From positions 109,532,469-109,596,468 of the forward strand of contig CM043951.1 in NCBI GenBank assembly GCA_014529385.2: a DNA stretch of 64,000 nt, read 5' to 3'. Source of the stretch: Adiantum capillus-veneris (taxonomy: Eukaryota; Streptophyta; Polypodiopsida; Polypodiales; Pteridaceae). Position numbers and translations under genes: made by a program. Positions 37,906 to 51,721 of this stretch are shown here, piece by piece (position 1 is the stretch's first letter; every line of letters begins with the position of its first letter). The notes beneath the pieces are model-generated. The model ran no database searches. It was not told the origin of the DNA and worked only from the letters and a program-made list of their open reading frames with translations.

Positions 37906-40900
37906 ATAGGAGTTTTGGCAAAAGTTAACGTGATTTCACCTTTGGTTAATTAATAATCACAATGGATTTTTATCTATCTCACTTTTGAAAGGATCATCAC
38001 TTAGTTGTTATTGATTTTTTAGAGTTTCAGGTTTTGGACTTGTAAGGTAACATCAAAAGGCCATTAAAAAGTGGTGCATGTCCAAAATTGATCCTAAAGG
38101 AGTCGTAGGAGCATTGTGGTAAGATGAAACAAGCATGGGAGAAAAATTCAAAGATTTCAAAAAATAGAGATTATTAACTCCTGTGTGAAATTTGCATGCA
38201 AATCCGATTTTTCGGATCAAAAGTACTTGAAATACATTGTAAAAGACTTGATTAGCTTCAAATTTTTTAAAAAGTGCAATTTTAGGTTAGTAGGGTAGTA
38301 ATTGTTTTTCTTTTTCTACGGTGGAAATTGAGCTTTGGGGTCAAGTTTTGTGAAGGTTCAAGACATTTTGATTTCATTTGATTAAGAATTTGATACCACA
38401 TTTGTTTCTATTTCTAATCCATTGGTAAGTACATAAAAAATGATCCAATTTTGTTGAAACTTCTTGGAAGACCTTAAATTATTTGAATTAAGTGTGGAAA
38501 CCATCAAAATTTGAAAATCGTGCAAATTTGAGATCGTGGATAATAATCGCACTTATTATCTCCAACTTCAAAATTGTAAAATTTCCACATGTTAGACCAT
38601 TGTTTATTGAGCTTATGTTTCAAGTTTAGTGTCATTTGGAGCTATGAAGTGCCAATTCTGCCAAATTTTCTCTTAACATCAACATTAGTTACAAAAAGGG
38701 GGGTGGAAACTTGAAAATCTCTCCAAATCTTGTGAAACGTGCCAAATATAGCATATACAACTAGTATATGTAAAAAAAATATTCATTTTTGATCAAGAGA
38801 TAATAATCACAATTATTATCTCCTACTTCAAAACACAAGATTTTTGAATTTTTTTGAAGGGATTTTGATTTATGATAGAAATAGAGCATATGTGCCAAAC
38901 TTCAAGTGAAATTTGAAATAATTTTGATTGAAATTGATAACAATATTGTATTAGAGTTTGCAAACTAGTGAAACTGGTGAACTTTTGTACAAAACTTGTT
39001 CAAATTTGTTGAAAATTAATTCAAAGCTCTTTGACCACATCCTTAACAAGTGGGTATCATCAAAATTGCACAAAAGTATTTTTTTGGGGTCAAAAGATGA
39101 TAATCACGCTTATTATCTCCTACCAACCAAGGAGGGCATTTTTTAAAATTTTTTTAGTTGCCAAGGGTAGAGCAACTATTCCATAGATAACTTGAAAAAT
39201 TTGAAGCCAACTGGACATTGTTTGCTACTAGAAATTGACTTTTTAGAGATTGAAGGATGTAGATCGGTCCTTTGGCTATTTCTTCAATTTGGGATTGAAA
39301 ATTTCAACCATCATTCAATGTATATTCTTGCAGGTGATAGAAGAACTACCAAACTCTTTGGATGTGTAGGACTTGGTAGAATCAAGCAAGATCTAGGATA
39401 TAATTTAAAAAAGGAGAATTGTGACAACTAAATCGGATTGGTATTGGATCAAATGGTCAGATTTTAGTTCCATTAAGCATCTTTGAGCTTTATGTACCTT
39501 AGATCAAGCTAAGTAGTTGCAAATCAGGGATTTACTAGATGGCTTGAAGAGAGTGTCAACCAAGGGGGAATTAACCCTAAAGATAACTGTTGAGAAGAAA
39601 TGGTCAAAAACTTACTCTGACTTGACATCATACAAGTCTTCCTTTTCCACCCATTAAAGTATTGGAACCTTGTTGCAGATCTTACCCTTCTATAAGACTA
39701 ATACTCAAGGGGCTGAAATTTATATGGATCCCAATGAAGAGTATGTTGTTTGAGTTGATGTTCATAGTGTTGAGTTTGAAGAGGAGGCTAAAGCCAACAA
39801 GCAGAAAGACTTCTACATGGATAAAAATAGAACACTGTGAATATCGACACTGTGGTAGATAAATGGGAATTGGAAGTCGATACATTGATTTTAGACATGA
39901 CCACCAAGGAGAGACCACCAATACTTGAGCTCAAAGGTTATGACCAGGTAGACAATAAAACTCTAAAGCCGATATTCCACATTCTAAGCAATATGCCAGG
40001 AGTGGTAGTATTTCATTTGGTTCTATCATGTGAAGCTCTTGCTGAGAAGTTTCTGCTTCTATGCTTGCCAAGTTGTTGGTATCTTCTGTCAGAACACTGA
40101 GCATCAAGCTGTAGGCTACTCCATCTTGACCTTTGTACCATCTTTGGCTTTTTTCTCCAATTAGACTGGCTTCTATTGGTTGATATGTTGGATCTTCCAT
40201 TTTTGGTTCTCAATTATAGATCTGACCACTGTAATCCATGTACAATGGTCCTGATTGCATATGCACCAACTGTATGTTTTGCTGGCTTGTGCAAATTTCT
40301 GGATGGACACTTGGGTTGACTTTCTAAACTTCTATTTGCACTTTATCTTTGAGTTTGCAAACCTGACTGCACTGAAGTTTGTGAACATTTGGGAGTTTTT
40401 TGAATCTGGCTTTATTATGATCAATAGGATCTTGTCTCCTGTGTTGCTTTTGTTGCCCATCAAGTATCTATGGCCTTTTGAATCTGCATATAAGACTTTA
40501 TCTCCATTGTAGGATATAGCTATAAAATCTGCTTTGTTGCAGTTGTGCATGTGTTGCTACTGCTATTGATTAGCTTTGATTCTCGTGCATTTGAACTCTC
40601 GGCTCGAATTGAGTCCATAACGACTTGTTCTATAAAAACTGTCTCCTAGCAGATTTTGGTATCAATTAGCAAAATTTTCGCTACTTGGTTGTTGATTGCT
40701 TTTAGACTCACAAGAGTTGATTAACTCTAGCTCGAAGGTGTCAAAATTTGATTACAACCTTTGAAATGATGAAAATCTGGGCTCTGAATAGCCTAATCTG
40801 CAATCCACCGTGATTTGTGCCCTTGTTCTTCCGATTGGAAGCTAATTTGCACGCTTGATTTTGACAACTTAAAAAAATTTCTGCCGCTCACGGCTTCGAG

Positions 40901-41090
40901 TTGGTCTTTTTGCTCGCTTTTTTCGGCCGTTTCTCTACTGTTTCTAGCTTTTTTGCGATTTGCTCGATTTTTTCCTGGCTGCTCTTCTCGACTTCTGCTC
41001 GCTCTGCAGTGCGTAATTTCTCGACGGTGTGTTTTTTGCTTTTTTGCCTCTTTCGATGACTTTCTATTATTTTTTATTTATTTTTTGTGA
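37906..41090. other. AT-rich non-coding tract with palindromes
   Basis: No gene accepted. Hairpin units GATAATAATC-n-TTATTATC occur at 38539-38560, 38797-38822 and 39096-39117. ATTTGCATGCAAAT (38190-38203) is a perfect palindrome next to ATCCGATTTTTCGGAT (38202-38217). A broken + frame near 39683-39840 reads FYKTNTQGAEIYMDPNEEYV, perhaps an old transposon gene. TGGTATCAATTAGC at 40656-40669 partly resembles a tRNA primer site. Confidence 0.4.
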
Positions 41091-41690
41091 AATTTTGAAT
41101 TTTCTAAAATTTTAAGTATTTTTATGATTTTTTAAAAAAAAATTTGAGTTTTAAAGTTTTTTTTTGAAATTTTCTTATTGTTTTTTGAATTTTGTAATTT
41201 TTACGAAATTTTTTGAAGGTTTTATGATTTTTTTGAATTATTGTGTTTTTTTGAGGAATTTATGATTCTTTATGAACTTTTATGAATTTTTTACATTTTT
41301 GTGAATTCAGATCAATTTTTGATTTTTTAATGGATTTTCTCTAAGTTTCTATAAATTTTATGATTTTTTGGTGATTTATTAGATCAACTTTTGATTTTTT
41401 ATGAATTTTTTGTAGGGTTTTTAATTTTTTATAATTTTTTGATGAGTTTTTTTTTAGTTTTTATTAAATCTTTTTTCTTTTGTTTTATGAGTTTTTTAAT
41501 CTTTTTGTGAATTTTAAGAACCCCTTTTTTTTTTTTAATGGATTTTTGATTTTTAATTATTATTTTTGTGATTTTTAAGCGTTTTTTTGTGATTTTTGAT
41601 TTTTATGTGAGTTTTTAAAACCCTTTTTTTGGGATTTTTGTTGTTCTTTTTAGTTGGTGATATTTAAAGGTTCTCAAAATTAATTTTAGA
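41091..41690. repeat. T-rich, strand-asymmetric low-complexity DNA
   Basis: About 600 bp made of variations on GATTTTTTGAATTTT and TTTATGA; almost no C on the + strand. No coding. Confidence 0.7.
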
Positions 41691-42370
41691 AAATTACCTT
41701 ACTAACCTGGCTGGCAATCGCGGTGGTGCACCTGCGTTGACTTGCAGTCGGTGACGGCGGCGTGAAGGCGATGCTTATGGTGCGCAGCACGAGGCGAGAG
41801 AGAGAGAAGAGAGAGTGGGCGACAGCAGAAGAAAGAGGATGGGGAGATGGCCCGCGTAGGGGCTGGTAGAGAGAGAGTGTGAGTTGACGTGGTGGGGTGC
41901 AGCAGCCTGGCGTGCCGTACGGAGGAAGAGAGAAAGAGAGGCTGTTGACAGCACGCAGTACGGGCAGGCCTGGCTGGGGAGTGGTCAACGAGAGAGAGAG
42001 GGTACGTGTGTGTGTGTGTGTTGACTCGTAGGGAACGCCACTACGAGACAAGAGAGAAAGGGGGAGTGAAAGCCTGGCAGAGATATGCGTGTGTGTTAAT
42101 AGGACAAGGAGAGAGAGAGTCAAGTTAGAGAGACAGAGGGTGGGGAGAAGAAAGAGTGTTAATAAGCGGTTGGGGAGGAGAGAGAGAGAGTAAATAAGCG
42201 TTCGGGGAGGAGAGAGAGAGCAAGAGAGAGATGGGGTGGATAAAGTAGAGAGAGAGTGGGGAGGAGGGAGAGATAATAATCACTCTTTTGGAAAGGGGAG
42301 GGATTTTTATTTTTCTAATTTTTGGGTAAAGTTGAACCTTAGCACCGCAAGGAGCCGTTCCCACCGCAAG
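41691..42370. other. GA-rich low-complexity DNA
   Basis: Many short GAGAGAGAG runs, with repeated GGGGAGGAGAGAGAG at about 42169-42260. The 145- and 79-codon minus ORFs (41686-42123, 42125-42364) are Leu/Ser-rich translations of this and are not taken as genes. A change of base composition near 41690 suggests a junction. Confidence 0.4.
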
Positions 42371-43993
42371 CCCGCAGAATTCCGTTTTCTAATCGAAAAT
42401 CACCGTCGAGTTTGCCACGAACGTCAACGCCGTATTGGATTGTACGCCAAGGTTCAAAAAATCCCACCGATCCGCACCGAATTCGATTTATTTTTATTTT
42501 TCGAACGTCCAAAAGTGCCAAATTAGGCCGAAAATAATCTGAGAACACAAAAAATCATCCGAAAATCCCACAAATTGCCAGAAAAATCCAAAAAATCCTT
42601 TTTAAAAAAAAACTTTCTAAAAATCATCGACAATCACAATCAAACACTTTCGACACGCATTAGCATACCAAAATAGTAGTTTTTACCAAAAATACGATTT
42701 ACGATAAAATCATCAGTCCGACCCTCGGAAATAGCAAAACGCTCTAAACTTGACCAAGGAGGGCACAAATGGGCTCAAAATCATGCTGTAAATACGCATT
42801 CAAAACAGCTCGTAAAGATCACACGATATCAAATTTTTACGGAATCAAGTGAAAATTAATGCATAAATTAGCAAACAATTATCCGAAAAATATCCAAAAA
42901 GTTTCTAAAAATTCTCCACACATAGGGGATTAGTGCAACCAAATAAAATCACAAAAATCACATCAATTAAATTGCCAAATAATTTGATCAATAAAATACA
43001 AACTAAGCAATTAAATCGGCAAAATTAGGTCAAAATTTGACGCATTTGGAGTGTGCAAATTCCTACTTTGAGTTAAAAAACGCATCAATTAACCATTATA
43101 CACATCAAATATGCAATCAAACATTGAATTAATCATGCACATCAAGCACTTTATATGCACATACACACGAATAATTGGCAGTTTTGTCCAATCTTTAGGT
43201 GCGCACACAAAAGGGTAAATCTTGTTGCAATGTGATTTCACAAATCTCTAGTTGGGCATGACCACAACACAAATCAATCATCACAATTGAAAAATCATTA
43301 AGCACACATTGATTTTTAGGTGCACAAACAAGAGCAAAATAGTGCACACACACCTGAAATTAGGCATACGCACACTCAATTAGAATGCACACACACTTGA
43401 TTTTAACACTTGCAATTGATCATTCAAGCATGCAATTAAATCAATTAGGCACACAGTTAGCAACTCACATTCACCAATTAGCAATTGAACTTGTCAATTC
43501 CAGATGCCACTAAATCTAAAAAATTGCGGCATTACGACGGCATGAAAACAAACAATTCAAAAATTTTCAAACCATAACATAGCATCAACATTGCATTGCA
43601 ATAAGCATAGCATCAACATGGTATTGAAATTTCATTGTAACATCATGGAATCTCTACACAATTCTACAAGTGCTTGAATTCTAAGGAGGTTGAGAATACC
43701 ACCTTGATTACCTTTCCAATGAAGATCAATTGACGGTTGAAAGCTCCAATCCTTAGTAGCAAGTTAGTGTGTAAGTTAAAAAAATTAGTGAAATTAGCAA
43801 GGGGTTAGTGTGAAATTAGAGTGTGTAAACACTCTAAAAACACAATTGGCAAGATACGGTGACAAATTAGGGAAAAATGAACACATTGCTTCATGCACAC
43901 ACATCCAAAATCCACAAAACCATAAACACACAAGTGAAATTAGTGAGGAAACACATCCGATTATGCCACAATTACACTAGCGCAGGCCATCGT
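42371..43993 (-). other. Non-coding leader of a minus-strand gypsy-type element
   Basis: A-rich on the + strand with CACACA and GCAATTA words; no ORF. It lies just inside the primer site at 43994, so it is the 5' leader of that element. No Gag frame follows to the left. Confidence 0.35.
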
Positions 43994-44012
43994 CCCCAGC
44001 AATGGTGCCAAA
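43994..44012 (-). other. Primer-binding site (tRNA-Asp type) of a gypsy element
   Basis: The minus strand reads TTTGGCACCATTGCTGGGG, close to the TGGCGCCGTTGCCGGGG site known from plant gypsy elements of the Athila type. It abuts the LTR that starts TGTTGGGGG at 44013. Confidence 0.65.
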
Positions 44013-44880
44013 TGTTGGGGGTTCCATCGTTGCATAGCTCCAATGACCAACAACATTATCAATCTAGAGAGATAAGCTACCCGGCTAGGGCATGGAAACA
44101 CCCACACAATTAGTGAGCTAATCATGGCAACATGAATGGCGGCTCTATGAGGTGAGCTTCTCGGCCTATGGAGGAGCTAAGCCACAATGACGTGCAATCT
44201 CCACATCCACTTCCTTCCACCTCCAATCAATCCAATCACACATACTAACGATTGCAATACGCACACCACACTAATCCTATCATGCAACACACCAACCGCA
44301 AGTACACATACATAGATCTATTGAGCACCACACTCCAATTAAACCTACATGCACACACGAGAAAGGGAGGGAAATCACACAAGATAAGAGCGGGATTAAC
44401 CACATGAGTTAAGATCTAGCTAATCAAAGCATCATTAGCAATGACAAGAAGCATGAGAGAGGCATAGTGAAAGAGAATTAAGCATTGATTAGTGTTAACC
44501 AAGTCTCATGAGCAAGGAGAATCTCAAGGACTCCATAGCCACACACCTCAAGAGCTCTCACCAAAGAGTGCTCTCAACCAATGAGCTTGAGAACCCTAAT
44601 TTCTTTTACACAATACCTTATATACCTAGGGTAAAAATATGCAATGTCTCGGCGCCCAAGACCTTTAGGGCTCCACCAATTAGTGAATCTGCAACCTAAG
44701 CACACTAACTAACCTGTTCTTTACAACTTGGAACTCCCATTGATCCCATAACACATTAAAATTTTACAATGGCTTGAAATAATTTGGGAATTTACAATAC
44801 ATGACCATTTTGGAAAAATATGAAAAATGTGTAATTCCAATCTTTACTGCTTCTTCCTGTTGATCTTTGATGTGCATCCG
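44013..44880 (-). mobile_element. 5' LTR of minus-strand gypsy element (outer end uncertain)
   Basis: The LTR inner end on the + strand is TGTTGGGGGTTCC at 44013. It extends right to somewhere before the gag fragment at 44895. It holds no ORF. No partner LTR is in the window. Confidence 0.45.
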
Positions 44881-45107
44881 TAAGGGTCGGACCTTTAGCA
44901 GCTTCTGTTAACTGATGTTGACTCAGTTAACAACCATACCTTTGCTTTATCGCATATCACCAATGGAAAATTCCGCATCTTGCTGTCCACGTTTGGTATA
45001 CATAGTGAAAGCATATACAGCTCAAAATTTGCAATCCATTTGTCTGGACTCTCATCACCTATGAAAATTGGCCCATAGCCTCCAGACACCATGTTGACCA
45101 ACGCCAA
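44881..45107 (-). pseudogene. gag: Gypsy gag N-terminal fragment
   Basis: The 70-codon minus ORF starts MALVNMVSGGYG at 45107 and reads FIGDESPDKWIANFELYM, then MRNFPLVICDKAKVWL: the start of a Ty3/gypsy Gag (retrotrans_gag). It breaks off at about 44910. TTAACTG and CAGTTAA (44907-44929) form an inverted repeat at the break. Its primer site, 35 bp upstream, is shared with the element at 48.6-56.6 kb. Confidence 0.65.
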
Positions 45108-45141
45108 AAACTACTTCTTTTCACTTAATGGAGAGAAATCC

Positions 45142-45160
45142 GCTCCTCAGTGGGGCACTA
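45142..45160 (-). other. Primer-binding site, copy of the one at 56.04 kb
   Basis: The minus strand reads TAGTGCCCCACTGAGGAGCG; the copy at 56042-56061 reads TGGTGCCCCCACTGAGGAGC. The tRNA is not identified. Confidence 0.45.
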
Positions 45161-46995
<1,835 letters not shown>

Positions 46996-47013
46996 AGCGG
47001 CGCGTACAGAAGG

Positions 47014-47325
47014 GTGATGCAAAAAGAAGGGGGAGATGTGGTGATACATGACCCACATGGCAGGGTAATCTTATCAAAGGCCTATGATCTAGAGTATTTT
47101 CACACCAACAATGAAGCAGAACATCTCGCCCTCCATCTAGGTTTGAAGCAATGTGTCAAATTTGGTATTTCTAGATTGGTGGTCAAGGGTGATGCATTAT
47201 TGGTCATCAAGAAATTGTTAGGCCAATGGCAAGTAAAGCGTGATTCCTTAAAGCATTTGTACTTTGCTATCAAGAAGTTATTGAAGTTCCTCAAGGAGAT
47301 CCAATTTAAGCACGTGAAGAGATAA
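47014..47325 (+). pseudogene. Archaeal-type RNase H fragment of a gypsy element
   Basis: Reads GGDVVIHDPHGRVIL, NNEAEHLALHLGLKQCVKFG, LVVKGDALLVIKKLLGQW: the RVT_3/RNase H fold with the N-N-x-A-E and D residues (VKGDALLV), as in the additional RNase H of Tat-type gypsy elements. The first catalytic Asp region upstream is missing. Normally this domain follows RT and RNase H, but here it precedes RT (next entry), so two fragments are joined or rearranged. Confidence 0.7.
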
Positions 47326-47546
47326 CAGAACCAAGAGGCAGGCTAGCTAGCAAGCAGCAAAGTGCAGATACATGCTGCAGATATATAGTGGCCCTGGCCA
47401 CTTACACATGTAGAGAATCACTGAAGGAGGTAGAAGATTTTTTGGGTATAGGGTAGTGTCCTAAAATTTTGTCCAAGCTACAAAGGAGGAGGATAGTATG
47501 TGTTTGATTGGTCTTACAAAGATCTGAAATGGATTGATCCTAGTAT

Positions 47547-48577
47547 TTGCCAACACATGATTCCCTAAAGAGCAATGCTAAACTGCTCCGACAATGTCCA
47601 TACACTTACAATGAAACCTTTGCAAAGAAAATTAAGGAAGAAATAGATAAATTGAAAGAGGCAGAGTTTATCTATGAGATCGAAAACACCGAATGGGCGT
47701 CACCAGTTGTAGTGGTGCTTAAAAATAACAGTAAATTATGAGTGTGCATAAATCTCAAACAAGTGAACACTGCTACGATCAGAAACAACTATCCATTACC
47801 CATCACCAATCATGTGATTGAAAGGGTTACTGAAAAGGAAGCCTACATCATTCTAGATGGCTTTTCAGGATATAAGCAGCTCATAATCAAGGTGGAGGAT
47901 CAACACAAAACTTCCTTTTGTACAGAATAGGGCATATTTTTATATCGGGTAATGCCATTTGATATAACCAATGTATCTGCCACATTCCAAATCTTGTTGA
48001 GTCGTGCATTCAAGGAATATCTAAGAAAATTCTTAGAAACTTATATGGATGACCTATGTTTGCATTCTCTCCATCGAAATAAACATGTCGAGCATTTAAG
48101 AAAGGTCCTTGAAAAATACAAAATGTATCGTATCTGCCTAAACCCTGAGAAGTGCATTTTTATGGTAAGACATGGCAAGATTCTTAAACCTATTGTGTCT
48201 AAAAACATCATTTCCAGGAACCTTGAAAAGATATAAGTGATTGATGCTCTTCCAAGACCAACAAAATTTAGAGAGGTACAAGCCTTCATAAGCCATTGTG
48301 GATATTATCGAAGTTTCATTTTCATGTACTAGATGCATTGACTTATGCTATTGGATGTATCTTGGCTCAACCTGTAGAAAAAAAATGGATTTTGCAATCT
48401 GTTACTAGAGTAGAAGACTCAATAGCGCAGAACAAATTTACACGACCACAGAAAGAGAGGGCTTTGGAATGATCTACCCTGTAAAAACGTTCAGACATTA
48501 CCTTCTTACCAACAAGTTTGTGTTCTTTGTGGATAATCAGACATTGTTATACTTAGTGAGTAAATCATGAAATATGG
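47547..48577 (+). pseudogene. pol: Ty3/gypsy RT and RNase H fragment
   Basis: The first block EIDKLKEAEFIYEIENTEWA leads to SPVVVVLKNN, then after a TGA (47739-47741) VCINLKQVNTATIRNNYPLP, DGFSGYKQLIIK, and the catalytic YMDDLCLHS (about 48042-48068). Stops fall at 47739, 47928 and 48234. RNase H residues DALTYAIGCILAQPVEKKM and EREGFGMIYPVKTFRHYL continue to 48577, where the LTR of the minus-strand Tat-type element begins. So this is older DNA into which that element inserted. Confidence 0.75.
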
Positions 48578-49816
48578 TGTTATCAGGCAAATAAGAAGGA
48601 AAATGAATGGCTCTATAGTCTTGCATGAGCCATACCATCGAAAGGAAGAACTATTGCATGATCGAAAACACTTGTGGTAAACACCTGTAGAGATTTATGA
48701 AAAGCCCTTCAAGCATGGATCACACTAAAAATCAGGAGAAATAGAGGACATTATGATGAAGCTCGTCTTGTGGAGATGTCCGTAGAGTATTTAGGGCAAA
48801 ATATAGATGAGAAACGAAGAAGTTATGGCCACTCGAACATGGAGGTGTCCTTTCTCTAAAAATGAGCTCTTTGAAAGTTGTGCAGGTGTTGAAGCTATTA
48901 AAATGGGGGCCCTCTTATATTTTATTCTCCAAAAATCTTCTCTCTCTCTCCTCAATTGACAAGGCTTCATTTTTAGGCACCTTTAAATTGGTTCAATTTT
49001 GCATTTTTTTGGGTGAAAAATGAGGTGTCGGTGGCCCTTTGACCAAGGAATGGGGTTGGGGCACGTGGCCATTGGACCAAAAGGGATGTCTAGGCGCCTG
49101 TCTAGCTGAGTGTGCACTCAAAAAATGCGCCATTTCTCTCCCATGAAGCCCACAAGACCATGAAGCCCACCAAGCCAAGCTTCTATTGATACAAGAAATA
49201 GGGGGTCCTCCTTTGGCCTATATACCCCCTATTCTCCCCTTTTTCCTTCTCATGTGGGATTATCCCCTTGACACATGGAAACCTCTTCCCCAAGGCTCCC
49301 AAACTCCCCATTTCCCTATTAATTTTCAGTTTCTCCCCAAGGAGGAGGACTTCTCGGATAACTTTCCCCGAGGCATAACTTGTTGCCCCGGTCACCGAAT
49401 GACGCACTGTAACACACGGCTTGAAGCCCATCATCTCGGCTATCTCCAAAAATTTAAAAATTCAGAATTTATAATCTTAGATCCTCAAGTTGGTCTAGTT
49501 TCTTTTGTTGCATGCACCTGCCATCACTTTCTAAGTTGAGACCGCCCACTTCGAGTGCTCATAACCCATGAGGTAGAAGTCCGATTCACGAGCTATAAAG
49601 CACGGGTGAAGTTATTTATTAAAAACTATGTTTTGGGATCTGGAAAAACCCAAAACATCAGCTCCCAAGCTTGGCAAAATCACACCTTTGTACATTAATT
49701 TTTACAGGACCACTTCCAAAACTTGCAGAGATATGTACACATATATACATGAGGCTAGTGGGCAAGTTTTTTGGCATGACTTAGTGAATTTATGCTCATC
49801 CAAAAAATGTCTGACA
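48578..49816 (-). mobile_element. 3' LTR of minus-strand Tat-type gypsy (1,239 bp)
   Basis: On the + strand it runs TGTTATCAGG...TCTGACA. Its first 570 bp match 56069-56645, the partner LTR, at roughly 85-90%. On the minus strand the preceding sequence is AAGCTAGGGGGGTTGCAAGCTA, the probable PPT. The LTRs are clearly diverged, so the insertion is old. Confidence 0.75.
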
Positions 49817-50038
49817 TAGCTTGCAACCCCCCTAGCTTGCTTGATCATTCATGACAAGCAAAGGTTTCTAGGGTGAACAACTGCTGCAGTTCATTTCCAA
49901 AAACCTCATTCATAGTCTCAGATGTTTTCACATTTTCTCCCTCTATTGATAGCATCTCATCTGTCATAGTTGTCCTCAAATGTGCCATATAGTTCTTCAA
50001 TCTGTAGCCATTAACACGATATTTATGTTGGGCACCAC
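49817..50038 (-). other. PPT-side non-coding segment of the Tat-type element
   Basis: Between the end of the integrase remnant and the LTR. The G6 run on the minus strand at about 49827-49832 serves as a polypurine tract candidate. Confidence 0.4.
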
Positions 50039-51279
50039 TTAAATATGAGAATTGATATGTGCCATTCTCAAACTTCTTGACAACAGTAAAAGGACCTTCC
50101 CATTTGATTTAAAACTTTTTTTGAAAGTATTGTCCAGCTTACTGTTGTATCGCAACACCAGATCACCCTTTTCAAATTCCTTATCTTGTATGCGTTCATT
50201 AGCCTTTAGCTGAGCCTTCTTTGTCACTTCTTCATAGTAGCTCAAAGCTAAAACTCTATCCAATTGCAAACATTGTAGAACCAACAACCTTTTCTGTCAG
50301 GTATTTTTTTGCTCTTCATCTTTGACTGACAATAACTTGAGTGCAGGAATCTCCACTTCAATTAGCAATAAAGCTTCCTTTCCATAAACCATGTGGTAAG
50401 GAGAAAATCCTGTGCTCGTGTGATAGATAGTTCTATAGGCCCATAATGCACAATGCAACTCTAAATCCCAAGTCTTCCCATGTGTTTGGGTCATCTTTGT
50501 TAAGATCTTCACCAAATATCCATTGAACCTCTCATTAAGACCATTGCATTGTGGATAATAAGGAGAACTTTACCTATGCTATATATTGAGCTTCTCGCAT
50601 AATAAGAAATCAAACAGCTCTCCTCTAAATCCTGGTCCTCTATCAGAAAGTAGCTTTAGGGGCACACCAAACTTGCATCATATATGTTCATAAAAAAATT
50701 CCCCATTTCCTTAGTGGTAATCTGTTTGACAGCCTTGGCTTTTGCCCATCATGACAAGTAATCCACTGCTCAAAATGTGAGCATTTCTTTTGCTAGTCAT
50801 AGGTAAAGGTCCAATAGCATCAAGACCCCATTTTTCAAACACATCAAAAGCTAGAATTGTCTTTCGCAATTCGGGCTTCAAATTCTCTTTCTCATCTTCT
50901 CGCAAGGCAAACACGATTTTCACCAATGGTTAACATCCTTCTGAATGCTTGGCCATGCATAGCTTTCTTGCAATATTTTATGCAACATGATCTTCATGGA
51001 AAAATGGCCTCCACAAGATCCCTCATGATTTTCTTCCAAGATCTTGTAGACTTTCTCTTTCCAAGGTACACAACACAAAACTAAATCACTTCCTTTCATG
51101 TAAAGAACATCATCAAGCATTTTGTATTTCTTGGTTTTTCTTATAAACGCATGCCTTTTGGAAGATGGTAAACTTTCAGGTAGAACACCCGTCAACAGAA
51201 AATCTATGTCCTTTGATAACACCTCCCTTTCATGATATAAAGGGGCATTTGCGTTTAACACAAACACACAAGTGATCAT
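50039..51279 (-). pseudogene. pol: Ty3/gypsy integrase remnant
   Basis: Read right to left. The 119-aa ORF (50920-51279) has VLYMKGSDLVLCCVPWKEK, the zinc-finger region EENHEGSCGGHFS and ESYAWPSIQKDVNHW; after a stop comes CLPCEKM (HHCC complete). GLDAIGPLPMTSKRNAHIL (50845-50790) is the first part of the core; the DDE centre is broken by frameshifts. ALWAYRTIYHTSTGFSPYHM (50439-50380) is the conserved end of the core. GDLVLRYNSKLDNTF (about 50166-50122) is the C-terminal domain. At least four disruptions make it inactive. Confidence 0.8.
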
Positions 51280-51458
51280 TTCTTAAGCAACATCATGAGC
51301 TTCTTTATTTTGAGACCTCTCAATATGCTACAAACTCCATGCTTCGAACTTCTTGAGCAAAGATTTTACCTTGAAGCATAAATTCGTCAGTTTAGGATTC
51401 TTATTTTTCTATACTCCTGATACTTGCTTCACAACCAACAAGGCATGTCCTTTGATCT

Positions 51459-51721
51459 TCAAGTGTCTAATTCCAATTGTAAGCAAATGTGTAAACCACC
51501 TTCAAGAGCCATGTACTCTGATTCATTGTTACTCTTTGCATCAAGTTTCAGCCCTTGCTTTCTCACAAGTTTTCCGTGTGAATCATAAACGAAAATGCCT
51601 CGTGAAGTAGCATCATGACTTATTTGATAAGAATCATCAAAGTATAAGAGTGGAGCATCAGAGATGGCAAGAGTTTCGACTTTCTTCTTTTGCACCACCG
51701 CTTCTTTAACCAAGGCAGGAG
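51459..51721 (-). pseudogene. pol: Archaeal-type RNase H of the Tat-type element
   Basis: VVQKKKVETLAISDAPLLYF and DDS give the first Asp strand, then GIFVYDSHGKLV and NNESEYMALEGGLHICL carry the N-x-E-x-x-Y block. This second RNase H after RT-RNase H is diagnostic of the Tat lineage of Ty3/gypsy. The frame (PALVKEAV) joins directly to the RNase H end at 52369 once the insertion 51722-52368 is ignored. Confidence 0.75.

Noticed and set aside
38539-39117. Spaced hairpin repeats as a CRISPR array
   Set aside because: Only three diverged copies at ~280-bp spacing in plant nuclear DNA.
40656-40669. TGGTATCAATTAGC as a tRNA primer site
   Set aside because: Only the first 8 bases fit and no LTR end or gag lies beside it.
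41686-42364. 145- and 79-codon minus ORFs rich in Leu and Ser
   Set aside because: Low-complexity GA/CT sequence.
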